Shown here one piece after another: positions 15,641 through 23,203 of a stretch of 31,137 nucleotides of DNA. Where the stretch lies: NCBI GenBank assembly GCA_020027805.1, contig JAHKKQ010000003.1:1-31137 (forward strand), written 5' to 3'. The position numbers and the translations under genes were made by a program. A model generated the notes under the pieces. It had not been told where the DNA came from, searched no databases, and saw only the letters and a program-made list of their open reading frames with translations. Every line of letters starts with the position of its first letter. Within the stretch, counting starts at the first letter, position 1. This stretch comes from Candidatus Dadabacteria bacterium. GTDB lineage: Bacteria; Desulfobacterota_D; UBA1144; Nemesobacterales; UBA2774.

Positions 15641-15880
15641 ATGGAAAAGCTTACTGACCTCGTAACTTTCATCGCTAAATCGCTGGTCGATAGTCCTGAA
15701 AAGGTCGATGTTCGTGAAGTTTCCGGGGAGCAGACCACCGTTCTCGAATTGAAGGTCGCGCCCGAAGATCTGGGGAAAATCATAGGGAAACAGGGCAAGA
15801 CAGCCAAAGCGATCAGGACCATTCTAGGCGCAGCCGCTGCCAAAATGAGAAAAAGGGCAGTACTGGAAATCCTGGAGTAG
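15641..15880 (+). CDS. khpA: KH-domain RNA-binding protein KhpA
   Basis: This is a small single-KH protein that binds RNA and, in Firmicutes, partners KhpB in post-transcriptional control and cell elongation. The 79-residue protein has the KH signature I-I-G-K-Q-G-K-T-A-K-A-I-R near 50-62 (the GxxG loop is G-K-Q-G). The ATG at 15641 is chosen because GGGGAGG ends eight bases upstream and the length then equals the usual 75-80. An earlier ATG at 15611 would add 10 atypical residues. Its place between rpsP and rimM is the normal one in many phyla and supports a ribosome-related role. Confidence 0.93.
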   Translation: MEKLTDLVTFIAKSLVDSPEKVDVREVSGEQTTVLELKVAPEDLGKIIGKQGKTAKAIRTILGAAAAKMRKRAVLEILE

Positions 15881-15899
15881 TTTTCACCCGTCATTCTAT

Positions 15900-16415
15900 A
15901 TGGGGCTTATCAAATACGGCAGGATTACCAAAGCCCACGGTTTATCCGGAGGTCTAAAGCTATCGCCGTTCAGCCGCCGGCCTGAAAGTCTCAATTCGAT
16001 TGAAAGAATCTACATAGAAACGGTCCCGGGACAAGAACCGGCCGGGTTCGATATCACGGAGTGCAGGTTCGACAAGGGCTCGGCGATTATATATCTCGAG
16101 CGAATAGAGACGATCGATGAAGCCGAGAAGCTGATAGGGCGCAACGTATACATAGATAAGTCGGAGCTGCCGGAGCTTGAGGAAGGCGAGTACTACTGGT
16201 TCGAGCTGATAGGGCTCGAAACGTATACCGAGGACGGCCGATACGTAGGAAGGGTCGAGGGCCTTATAGATAGAGCCCTCCAAAGCGTCCTCGTAGTTAA
16301 AGACGGAGTCAAGGAAGCGCTTATACCACTTTCCGAACCTATAATTAAGGAAATTAATTTAAAGGAATCGAAGATAGTAATCACCCCGATCGAAGGATTA
16401 TTGACCGAGGACTAA
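15900..16415 (+). CDS. rimM: 16S rRNA processing protein RimM
   Basis: It is an assembly factor for the 30S head that binds S19. The N-terminal beta-barrel domain begins G-R-I-T-K-A-H-G-L-S-G, the standard RimM opening. The PRC-barrel domain from about residue 98 starts E-Y-Y-W-F-E-L-I-G-L and ends I-P-L-S-E-P-I-I-K-E-I. The length of 171 residues is typical. The ATG at 15900 has no visible ribosome binding site, so translation is likely coupled to khpA, which stops 19 bases upstream. It precedes trmD by 31 bases, as in most bacteria. Confidence 0.95.
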   Translation: MGLIKYGRITKAHGLSGGLKLSPFSRRPESLNSIERIYIETVPGQEPAGFDITECRFDKGSAIIYLERIETIDEAEKLIGRNVYIDKSELPELEEGEYYWFELIGLETYTEDGRYVGRVEGLIDRALQSVLVVKDGVKEALIPLSEPIIKEINLKESKIVITPIEGLLTED

Positions 16416-16446
16416 CCGGAACACATCAACCTCGGAGTAATTAGCA

Positions 16447-17748
16447 ATGAAATTCGACATTCTGACCATATTCCCCGAATTCTTCGAATCCCCTTTTTCT
16501 TTCGGAATTTTCAAAAAGGCCCGGGAGAAGAATATAGTCGAGCTCAACACGCACGACATCAGGGATTTCACGGAAGACAAGCACAGGACGGTCGACGACG
16601 CGCCTTACGGGGGAGGAGGGGGCATGCTCATGAAACCCGAGCCGATAGGCAGGGCGATAGAGCAGATAAAGCTGAAGGGCCCAAAGTCTCTCGTCATCCT
16701 GACGACCCCGGGGGGTGAAATATTCTCGGATGAAACCGCGCGCGAGCTGTCCGGGTACGAGCAGCTTATTATCATCTGCGGGAGATACGAGGGCATAGAC
16801 GAAAGGGTAAGGGAGCTTTACGTCGACAGAGAAATATCGATCGGGGATTATGTGCTCTCGGGCGGGGAGTACGCCGCGGCCGTGATCGTTGACAGCGTTT
16901 CAAGGTTCGTTCCGGGGTTCCTGGGAAACGAATTGTCCCCGGAAAGCGACTCGTTCAAGGACTCGCTTCTGGAGCACCCACAATATACGCGGCCCGAGAA
17001 TTATATGGGCAGCGGAATCCCGGAAGTACTTTTGTCGGGCAACCATCAGGAGATCAGGGAGTGGAGGAGGAAGGAGAGCATAAAGAAGACGTATCTCAGG
17101 AGACCCGGGCTGCTCGACAGCGCAAGGCTTTCTCTTGACGATATAAGTGCCGTTAATGATTTGAAAAAGACCTCACGCCCAATTTTCAGGGCATATATTG
17201 CTTTAGTGCATTATCCCGTATACAATAATCGGCTCACGATTATAACCACGGCGTTCACGAACCTGGACGTCCACGATATCTCCAGGGCCGGAAAGACTTA
17301 CGGGATCGAGAAATTTTATCTCGTTCAGCCTAACAGTGAGCAGCAGAAGCTCGCGGAGCGCGTGCTCAGACACTGGACAGAGGGAGAGGGGCCGGCACTC
17401 AACAAGTCGCGGGCAGAGGCGCTGGAATTCGTGATAATCAAGGATTCGCTCGGGGACGCTGTAAAGGACATAGAAGGGATAGAGGGCAGAAAACCCAAAC
17501 TGGTCGTAACGGACGCACGCCCCCGAAACAACATGATAGGTTACAGAGAGCTGAGGGAAACGATGATGAGCAATAGCGGCGATCCCTTTCTACTGGTCTT
17601 CGGGACCGGCTGGGGCCTTTCAGAAGAGATAATGGAAAACGCCGATTACACGCTGAAGCCGGTAAGCGGATATACGGGATATAACCATCTGTCCGTGAGG
17701 TCCGCCGCGGCGATAATACTCGACAGATTATTTTCATGTACAATATGA
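16447..17748 (+). CDS. trmD: tRNA (guanine37-N1)-methyltransferase TrmD fused to a second SPOUT-type RNA methyltransferase domain
   Basis: The 433-residue protein has two parts. Residues 1-235 are a complete TrmD that makes m1G37 in tRNA and prevents +1 frameshifting. Its motifs are M-K-F-D-I-L-T-I-F-P, D-A-P-Y-G-G-G-G-G-M at 51-60, G-R-Y-E-G-I-D-E-R at 112-120, S-I-G-D-Y-V-L-S-G-G at 131-140 and L-L-E-H-P-Q-Y-T-R-P at 174-183. After a short linker, residues 248-433 match the family of separate SAM-dependent RNA methyltransferases (PF09936 type, like Thermotoga TM1570). The knot motifs are L-L-V-F-G-T-G-W-G-L at 382-391 and G-Y-N-H-L-S-V-R-S-A at 411-420. In other genomes that domain is a separate gene between trmD and rplS. 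There is no stop or frameshift at the junction. The second domain's target is unknown to me. Confidence 0.93.
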   Translation: MKFDILTIFPEFFESPFSFGIFKKAREKNIVELNTHDIRDFTEDKHRTVDDAPYGGGGGMLMKPEPIGRAIEQIKLKGPKSLVILTTPGGEIFSDETARELSGYEQLIIICGRYEGIDERVRELYVDREISIGDYVLSGGEYAAAVIVDSVSRFVPGFLGNELSPESDSFKDSLLEHPQYTRPENYMGSGIPEVLLSGNHQEIREWRRKESIKKTYLRRPGLLDSARLSLDDISAVNDLKKTSRPIFRAYIALVHYPVYNNRLTIITTAFTNLDVHDISRAGKTYGIEKFYLVQPNSEQQKLAERVLRHWTEGEGPALNKSRAEALEFVIIKDSLGDAVKDIEGIEGRKPKLVVTDARPRNNMIGYRELRETMMSNSGDPFLLVFGTGWGLSEEIMENADYTLKPVSGYTGYNHLSVRSAAAIILDRLFSCTI

Positions 17749-17763
17749 GACAGGAGAAGTAAG

Positions 17764-18213
17764 ATGAACGTAATAATCGAACTCGAAAAATCCATGATGA
17801 GATCGGACCTCCCGGACTTCCGCTCCGGTGACACCATCTCCGTACACTACAAGATAAAAGAGGGCGACAGGGAAAGGATACAGATATTCGAAGGTGTCGT
17901 CATAGCCAAGAAGGGCGGAGGCGTCCGTGAGACCTTCATAGTGAGAAAGGTTTCTTACGGAGTCGGGGTCGAAAGGATATTCCCGCTTCATACGCCCCTG
18001 ATCGACAAGATAGAAGTCAAGAAGAAGGGGAAAGTAAGGAAAGCCAAGCTTTACTATCTGAGAGGCCGCTCCAAGAAAGCGAGCAGGATCAAGGAAAGGT
18101 CGAGATACGATCATATCGCCCCGGCAAAAAGCGCGCCGCAATTACCGGTTGATACAGCGGCCCAGATCGAGCCCGATACGGGCGGAGCGGAAGATAACTC
18201 TGCTAATCAGTAA
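17764..18213 (+). CDS. rplS: 50S ribosomal protein L19 with C-terminal tail
   Basis: This is a large-subunit protein at the 30S-50S interface. Residues 1-115 are standard L19: F-R-S-G-D-T-I-S-V-H near 19-28, I-Q-I-F-E-G-V-V-I-A near 39-48, and V-E-R-I-F-P-L-H-T-P near 69-78, with the final K-L-Y-Y-L-R-G-R-S-K-K-A. The protein is 149 residues, about 30 longer than usual; the extra tail is acidic and Pro/Ala/Asp-rich, likely disordered. AGGAGAA lies upstream of the ATG. The gap from trmD is 15 bases, and it closes the operon. The next gene is convergent, 62 bases away, and I saw no clear terminator between them. Confidence 0.96.
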   Translation: MNVIIELEKSMMRSDLPDFRSGDTISVHYKIKEGDRERIQIFEGVVIAKKGGGVRETFIVRKVSYGVGVERIFPLHTPLIDKIEVKKKGKVRKAKLYYLRGRSKKASRIKERSRYDHIAPAKSAPQLPVDTAAQIEPDTGGAEDNSANQ

Positions 18214-18275
18214 AAATAATCCCGCGCGCGATAAACGGCATATCAAGTTCATATTGAGTGTGAAACCCGGCCTGT

Positions 18276-19355
18276 TTATTCCAGGTCTAGGAACTTTACG
18301 ACAATATCGTCCTTAAAGTCGAGGACGAAACATGTGTGCCAGTACCCCTGTTCGTCGAAACATTCAAAGGACCATTTCTCCACATTATTAACGTTCTCTT
18401 TTTTGTCGGGCTCCCCCAATGCCTGAAGGGCTTCATCCTTGGTCATCCCGACAGCCGGGTACCTGTTTCTTATGCCCCACTTGATCTTCTTTAACACCTT
18501 CTCGTTCCTTACGACGGTTTCGGTTTTCTCCTCGCTCACTACGACTTCGTCTTTCACGGAAGCGGCGGCGCCGCTGTCGTCGATATCGATCTTCTCAGTG
18601 ACGTTCTCCGACTCACAGCTCCATACGAGCACACCGTCAGCTATAACGGCAGGCGTTTCCGGCATCTCGGGTGTCATATCTTTCACGGTTTCCTTAATAT
18701 ATGTCCCGGCGCTTTCATCCTTTGCGTTGATATATACGAGCGTTTTGTTCTCACACTGGCCGGGCCTCCAGTGCTGAAGCACGGTCGCCACTACGGGTGT
18801 TTTTTCGCTTATTCGCTCGGCAAGCAGCTTGCCGGTATCCTCGCCCCCGGAATCCTTGACCGCCCTGATGTTGCCGACCAGAAGCACAACGGGCGTATCA
18901 CCCATCATGCTCACGACCTGCTTTTCCATCCATGCGTCCCTCGTGACAGGCACGGTACCCGGCGCATCTATTGCGTGAACGGATAAACACTTCCCCGCCC
19001 TTATCTGCCCGCTCAGGTCAGTAAGCATCTGCCTGTACGTAACGCTGTCCACAATGTCGTTTATTTGAATTTGAGAAACGGGCACCTCCCCCTTCATTGC
19101 GCTGTCGAGAGTTTCCTGCTGATCGGAGGATATTTCGAGCCCGGCTTTGAGGCACCCTCCCCCGTTCAGGTATTCGGTTACGGTCTTCGAAAAAAATTGA
19201 GCGGATTCGGCCTGCCCGTAGGACTCCCCTATTATCAGAACCTGCTTACTCCCCATGAGGAAAGGCAGAGAGACTTTATCCTGCTGCGCCAAAGACGCGT
19301 CCGATAACATTGAGCACAGCAATCCCGCCAAGACCAAACCGTAAATTACACGCAT
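18276..19355 (-). CDS. Exported protein with ChaN/Tiki-like domain and BamE-like C-terminal domain
   Basis: This is a secreted or periplasmic protein of about 359 residues with function unknown. The ATG at 19355 starts a clean signal peptide ending L-A-Q-Q; an ATG at 19382 would add nine residues. Residues about 35-180 resemble the ChaN/Tiki/erythromycin-esterase-like fold: V-L-I-I-G-E-S-Y-G, then A-G-L-E-I-S-S-D-Q-Q-E-T-L-D, then V-V-L-L-V-G-N-I-R-A. The histidines usual in G-E-x-H and G-N-x-H-A are replaced by Y and R. A Glu/Val-rich linker leads to the last 60 residues, V-G-M-T-K-D-E-A-L-Q-A-L-G-E-P-D with aromatic strands after it, which resembles SmpA/OmlA (BamE) domains. Both assignments are by eye. 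It is convergent with rplS and apparently monocistronic. Confidence 0.75.
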   Translation of the reverse strand: MRVIYGLVLAGLLCSMLSDASLAQQDKVSLPFLMGSKQVLIIGESYGQAESAQFFSKTVTEYLNGGGCLKAGLEISSDQQETLDSAMKGEVPVSQIQINDIVDSVTYRQMLTDLSGQIRAGKCLSVHAIDAPGTVPVTRDAWMEKQVVSMMGDTPVVLLVGNIRAVKDSGGEDTGKLLAERISEKTPVVATVLQHWRPGQCENKTLVYINAKDESAGTYIKETVKDMTPEMPETPAVIADGVLVWSCESENVTEKIDIDDSGAAASVKDEVVVSEEKTETVVRNEKVLKKIKWGIRNRYPAVGMTKDEALQALGEPDKKENVNNVEKWSFECFDEQGYWHTCFVLDFKDDIVVKFLDLE

Positions 19356-19590
19356 ATTCTCAACCGTATCGATGTATTTCATCGGCTCCGGCGATTTTCA
19401 CACGGCCGATGAGGAGCTTATACCTGCAATTATATAATCAAAAGCGACTGAAGTATAAAAGGACAGAATGCCGCCGTTACCCTTCTGATTTTATCCGCAC
19501 AGATTCACTCCGGTTCTGCGTATCCGACCCCCGATTATGCAGACTGAAAGATCGTACCGGAGGAATGTTAAGGAAATATTAAGACGGTCG

Positions 19591-20388
19591 TCAGACGCCC
19601 TTCCAGCTCGGTTCCCGCTTCTCGAGAAACGCGTCTATTCCCTCTTCCGCGTCCCTCGCCATCATGTTCTCGACCATGACGCGGCTGCAGTACTCGTAGG
19701 CGCCCGGCAAGTCCCTGTCCGCCTGCTCGTAAAAGGCCTTTTTGCCTATCCTGAGCGTAAGCGGCGATTTCGACGAAATCTTCTCCGCAAGCCCGTCCGC
19801 AGCGCGGTTAAGCTCGTCCGGCGGAACGACCCGGTTGACGAGGCCTATCTCATACGCGCGCCTGGCGGAAATGAAATCCCCCGTAAGCAGCATTTCCATC
19901 GCGTGCTTCCTGGAGACGTTCCGCGAAAGGGCCACCATAGGGGTCGAGCAGAAAAGGCCTATGTTGACGCCCGGGGTGGCGAACCTCGCGTTCTCGTCGG
20001 CGACAGCGAGGTCGCACGTCGCGACCAATTGGCAGCCGGCGGCGGTAGCGACTCCGTGTACCCTGGCGATCACGGGTTTTGTACAATTGATTATCGAGAG
20101 CATCAGTTTAGAGCAGGTATCGAAGGTCTTCTCGTAAAAATCCCTACCCGGGTTCCTCCTCATCTCCCTCAGGTCATGGCCCGCGCAAAACCCCTTTCCC
20201 GCGCCCGAGAGGATTATTGCCCTGACATTAACGTCACGCGATAGCGACTCGACTTCCGAGGTCAGCGCCTCCATGCATTCGATAGACAGGGAGTTATAGG
20301 ATTCGGGCCTGTTTATGGTCAGCTCCGATATGGCTCCGCTGTCGTTTCGCAAGACAAGCCTTCCGGAATTTTTCTCGGCCACAGCCAT
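19591..20388 (-). CDS. Enoyl-CoA hydratase/isomerase family protein, ECHDC3-like
   Basis: This crotonase-fold protein has 265 residues. The oxyanion-hole segments are present (F-C-A-G-H-D-L near 67-73 and A-A-G-C near 116-119). The two catalytic glutamates of classical hydratases (rat E144 and E164) correspond to Q120 in A-G-C-Q and G140 in A-T-P-G-V. The segment F-A-T-P-G-V-N-I-G-L-F-C-S-T-P closely resembles vertebrate ECHDC3. It is therefore unlikely to be a standard hydratase; a different acyl-CoA reaction or a non-catalytic role is possible. GGAG lies 10 bases before the start. It follows atpC by 111 bases but has its own promoter. The acyl-CoA synthetase at the right edge is not linked to it. 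Confidence 0.88.
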   Translation of the reverse strand: MAVAEKNSGRLVLRNDSGAISELTINRPESYNSLSIECMEALTSEVESLSRDVNVRAIILSGAGKGFCAGHDLREMRRNPGRDFYEKTFDTCSKLMLSIINCTKPVIARVHGVATAAGCQLVATCDLAVADENARFATPGVNIGLFCSTPMVALSRNVSRKHAMEMLLTGDFISARRAYEIGLVNRVVPPDELNRAADGLAEKISSKSPLTLRIGKKAFYEQADRDLPGAYEYCSRVMVENMMARDAEEGIDAFLEKREPSWKGV

Positions 20389-20425
20389 ATTGCAGTTTCT
20401 CCGGGGGAGAGCAGATATTTAATCT

Positions 20426-20455
20426 AGTATATATGGAAAAAACGCGAGAGTTCAA
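20426..20455 (-). promoter_or_regulatory. Promoter for the ECHDC3-like gene
   Basis: On the minus strand TTGAAC (20455-20450) is followed after 18 bases by TATACT (20431-20426), about 38 bases before the ATG. This implies the gene is not dependent on the upstream atp operon. Confidence 0.45.
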
Positions 20456-20499
20456 ATAGGGGGTGATTACATGAAGCTGCCGCCGGGACGACGAGAATG

Positions 20500-20757
20500 T
20501 CAGGCTGTTCTGACCCGGTCGGTCAGAACCGTAACCTTATCGTCTCTTACCTCGGCGATACCGCCTTCGACTATCATCTTTTTTTCGTGTGAGCCCTTCT
20601 TGTATCTGAGCTCCCCTTCGGCAAGTATAGTGATAAAAGGCACGTGACCCGGCAGAACCCCGAATTCACCGGCCTCGCCGGGCGCTACAACCTCGTCCAC
20701 CTTTTCGTCGACGACGAGATTTACAGGTGTGATCACTTGCAGATGAATGTCCGCCAA
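20500..20757 (-). CDS. atpC: ATP synthase epsilon subunit, naturally short form
   Basis: This is the F1 stalk subunit linking gamma to the c-ring. The 85 residues span only the N-terminal beta-sandwich: I-H-L-Q-V-I-T-P, then V-V-A-P-G-E-A-G-E-F-G-V-L-P-G-H, then G-G-I-A-E-V-R-D-D-K-V-T-V-L-T-D. The usual protein is 130-140 residues with a C-terminal helical hairpin that inhibits ATP hydrolysis; that domain is absent. No reading frame after the stop encodes the missing Ala/Glu/Arg-rich helices, so this is not a simple frameshift. GAGGAG precedes the ATG by seven bases. It is last in the operon, 100 bases after atpD, with hairpins before and at the end of the gene. Confidence 0.94.
   Translation of the reverse strand: MADIHLQVITPVNLVVDEKVDEVVAPGEAGEFGVLPGHVPFITILAEGELRYKKGSHEKKMIVEGGIAEVRDDKVTVLTDRVRTA
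20507..20529 (-). repeat. Perfect 9-bp hairpin at the 3' end of atpC
   Basis: On the minus strand the arms GTTCTGACC and GGTCAGAAC are exact complements with a 5-base loop. The structure lies inside the last ten codons of atpC and ends four bases before the stop codon. No U-run follows, so it resembles an RNA-stabilising or pausing hairpin more than an intrinsic terminator. Confidence 0.55.
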
Positions 20758-20772
20758 TTTTATATCTCCTCG

Positions 20773-20785
20773 GAGTCAAAGACTC
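20773..20785 (-). repeat. Small hairpin next to the atpC ribosome binding site
   Basis: GAGTC and GACTC are exact complements around a three-base loop, directly before the GAGGAG ribosome binding site of atpC. It might tune access of ribosomes. Confidence 0.3.
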
Positions 20786-20818
20786 TTTTATTATTCACCG
20801 GAGCCTTAATTACCAGGA

Positions 20819-20836
20819 GGCAGGCCCGGGCCCGCC
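20819..20836 (-). repeat. GC-rich hairpin between atpD and atpC
   Basis: The 18-base near-palindrome pairs GGCGGGC with GCCTGCC (one G-U pair) around CCGG. It lies 22 bases after the atpD stop. It could protect the upstream mRNA from 3' decay, giving more beta than epsilon, as the 3:1 subunit stoichiometry requires. Confidence 0.45.
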
Positions 20837-20857
20837 CCCGGCTTCAAATTCATTCGA

Positions 20858-22282
20858 TCAGGAAACGAGCTGTTTCGCTTTTTCCTGCGCTTCTTCCAGG
20901 TTCCCTACCATGTAGAACGCCTGCTCCGGCACATCGTCCATGTTTCCGTCGATGACCTCTTTAAAAGCCGCGATCGTCTCTTTGATGGGCACGTATTTGC
21001 CCGGCGTGCCCGTGAACTGCTCGGCGACGTGGAACGGCTGGGAGAGGAACCTCTGTACCTTCCTGGCCCTCGCCACGACAAGCTTGTCCTCTTCCGACAG
21101 CTCGTCCATACCGAGTATCGCGATAATTTCCTGGAGCTGCTTGTAGCGCTGCAGCACCTCCTGAACACGGCGTGCGACCTGATAATGCTCCTGCCCCACG
21201 ATTAGGGGGTCCAGGATTCGCGACGTCGAATCGAGCGGGTCGACCGCCGGATAAATTCCGAGCTCCGTCAGCTGACGCGAAAGAACGATTGTGCCGTCCA
21301 GGTGGGCGAACGTAGTCGCCGGGGCCGGGTCCGTAAGGTCGTCGGCAGGGACGTAAATAGCCTGTACCGAAGTGATCGACCCTTTGACAGTAGACGTGAT
21401 CCTCTCCTGAAGCTCCCCGAGGTCGGTAGCGAGCGTAGGCTGATAACCGACCGCTGAAGGAATACGGCCCAGGAGCGCCGATACCTCGGAGCCCGCCTGT
21501 GTGAACCTGAATATGTTATCGATAAATAGTAGTACGTCCTGTCCCTGCTCGTCGCGGAAATACTCGGCCAATGTGAGCGCCGTAAGCGCCACCCTGGCCC
21601 TCGCGCCCGGGGGCTCGTTCATCTGACCGAATACGAGTCCCGTATTCGCGAGAACCCCGGACTCCCGCATTTCCACCCAGAAGTCGTTACCTTCGCGGGT
21701 CCTCTCCCCTACCCCGCCGAAAACGGAGACGCCGCCGTATTCCTTAGCCACGTTATGTATTAATTCCAGAAGCAGGACCGTTTTTCCGACCCCCGCACCG
21801 CCGAATAGGCCGATTTTACCGCCCCTGAGAAAAGGAGCGATCAGGTCGATGACCTTGATCCCTGTTTCGAATAGTTCGAGTTTCGTGCTCTGCTCGACGA
21901 ATTTAGGCGCCTCGCGGTGTATAGGCCAGCGCATGGCTGTAGTGACGGGGCCCATCTCATCTATCGGCTCGCCGATTACGTTCAGTATCCTGCCGAGCGC
22001 CTCTTTTCCGACGGGCACTGTTATACCTTCACCGGTATTAATGGCCTCTTCGCCTCTCCTGATACCCTCGGTCGAGTCCATGGCGATGCAGCGCACCCTG
22101 TTTCCGCCCAGCTGCTGCGCGACTTCCACCACCAGGTTCCATTTCTGATCGTTAAGCAGCGGATTTGTAAGCTTGAGCGCCGTATAAATAGGAGGGAGAC
22201 CCCCCTCTTTGAATTCGACGTCGATGACAGGCCCCATGACCTGTATCACTTTACCCATGCTGTTTACGTTATTCGTTTCCAT
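20858..22282 (-). CDS. atpD: ATP synthase beta subunit
   Basis: This is the catalytic F1 subunit (three copies). The Walker A motif G-G-A-G-V-G-K-T is at 161-168, and L-L-F-I-D-N-I-F-R-F near 254-263 is the Walker B region. The DELSEED region appears as D-E-L-S-E-E-D near 399-405, where torque is passed to gamma. The length of 474 residues is standard. The ATG at 22282 is one base after the atpG stop, and AAGGAGG lies inside the atpG end, so the genes are coupled. An internal ATG at residue 9 is a weaker alternative. A 100-base spacer separates it from atpC. Confidence 0.98.
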   Translation of the reverse strand: METNNVNSMGKVIQVMGPVIDVEFKEGGLPPIYTALKLTNPLLNDQKWNLVVEVAQQLGGNRVRCIAMDSTEGIRRGEEAINTGEGITVPVGKEALGRILNVIGEPIDEMGPVTTAMRWPIHREAPKFVEQSTKLELFETGIKVIDLIAPFLRGGKIGLFGGAGVGKTVLLLELIHNVAKEYGGVSVFGGVGERTREGNDFWVEMRESGVLANTGLVFGQMNEPPGARARVALTALTLAEYFRDEQGQDVLLFIDNIFRFTQAGSEVSALLGRIPSAVGYQPTLATDLGELQERITSTVKGSITSVQAIYVPADDLTDPAPATTFAHLDGTIVLSRQLTELGIYPAVDPLDSTSRILDPLIVGQEHYQVARRVQEVLQRYKQLQEIIAILGMDELSEEDKLVVARARKVQRFLSQPFHVAEQFTGTPGKYVPIKETIAAFKEVIDGNMDDVPEQAFYMVGNLEEAQEKAKQLVS

Positions 22283-22283
22283 T

Positions 22284-23168
22284 TTAATCTGCGCCTCCTT
22301 TCCTTAAAGACTCCGTACCGTTCACAATATCCATAAGCTCGGTCGTAATCATTGCCTGCCTGGTTTTGTTGGCCAAAAGGGTTAATTTCTTTATTACGTC
22401 GTCCGCGTTGCTCGTGGCGCTCTCCATTGCCGTCATCCTCGAAGCGTGCTCGCTCGTGAGCGATTCTTCTATCGCCCTTTCGACGCGGACCCTGACATAA
22501 TTCGTCAGCAATTTTTTCAATACAGCCTCTCTCGTGGGTTCGTACAGGTAATCGATCGGCGTGGAACCGTCTTGTGTCTCGGCCACTTGCTCTATGGGCA
22601 GTATCCTTTCATAGACCATAACCTGTGTCAGAGCGGACCTGAAATAGTTGTAAACGAGTATTATTTCGTCGGTCTCTTCCCTGACATACTCGGATACCAG
22701 CTCGGACGCCACTTTTTCCGCTGTCTCTTTATAATTCCGTTCATTGATCCCCGTGTAGTTCTCAACGCCGGTGATTTTATTCCTGGAAAAGTGGTCCCTG
22801 CCCCTCCTGCCGAGGAAGGTGAACTTAACTTCCTCGTATTTCTTCGCGTCCGTCACGAGATAGGTTTCGAGCTTCCTGATGAGGTTGCTGTTGAAGCTCC
22901 CGCAGAGCCCGCGGTCCGACGTCATGAACACGATATGGAGCCTCTTCAACTGCTCGGGCCTCCTCAGGAGCGGATGCCTTTCGGGATCGCACCTGCGCGC
23001 GAGGTTCTTCGTGATTTCCATAAAAGCGTCCGAATACGGCCTGAAGGACAGGAGCAATTCCTGGGACCTTCTCAGCTTGACTGCGGAGATGAGCTTCATG
23101 GCGCTCATTATCCTGCGTGTGCCTTTCACGCTTTTTATCTTCGATCTAATCTGTCTCAGACTCGCCAT
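22284..23168 (-). CDS. atpG: ATP synthase gamma subunit
   Basis: This is the central rotor shaft of F1. The N-terminal helix starts with the family pattern I-R-S-K-I-K-S-V-K-G-T-R-R-I, which contacts beta. S-D-R-G-L-C-G-S-F-N near 90-99 is the conserved mid-region motif. The C-terminal helix has M-E-S-A-T-S-N-A-D-D and K-T-R-Q-A-M-I-T-T-E-L, characteristic of all gamma subunits. The length of 294 residues is normal. The redox-regulatory cysteine insert of chloroplast gamma is absent. It is 35 bases downstream of atpA and one base before atpD. The ribosome binding site is weak, suggesting coupling to atpA. Confidence 0.97.
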   Translation of the reverse strand: MASLRQIRSKIKSVKGTRRIMSAMKLISAVKLRRSQELLLSFRPYSDAFMEITKNLARRCDPERHPLLRRPEQLKRLHIVFMTSDRGLCGSFNSNLIRKLETYLVTDAKKYEEVKFTFLGRRGRDHFSRNKITGVENYTGINERNYKETAEKVASELVSEYVREETDEIILVYNYFRSALTQVMVYERILPIEQVAETQDGSTPIDYLYEPTREAVLKKLLTNYVRVRVERAIEESLTSEHASRMTAMESATSNADDVIKKLTLLANKTRQAMITTELMDIVNGTESLRKGGAD

Positions 23169-23203
23169 TTTATTTTCGTCTCAGTTAAAAAGGATTGGTA
23201 ATT

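Noticed and set aside
18214..18275. Terminator between the convergent rplS and ChaN-like genes
   Set aside because: Only a 4-bp CCTG/CAGG stem with a long loop was found and no U-run, so I could not support a terminator call.
20400..20500. Possible frameshifted remainder of atpC downstream of its stop
   Set aside because: No frame in the 111 bases after the stop encodes the Ala/Glu/Arg-rich helices of a normal epsilon C-terminus, and a promoter for the next gene occupies the area.
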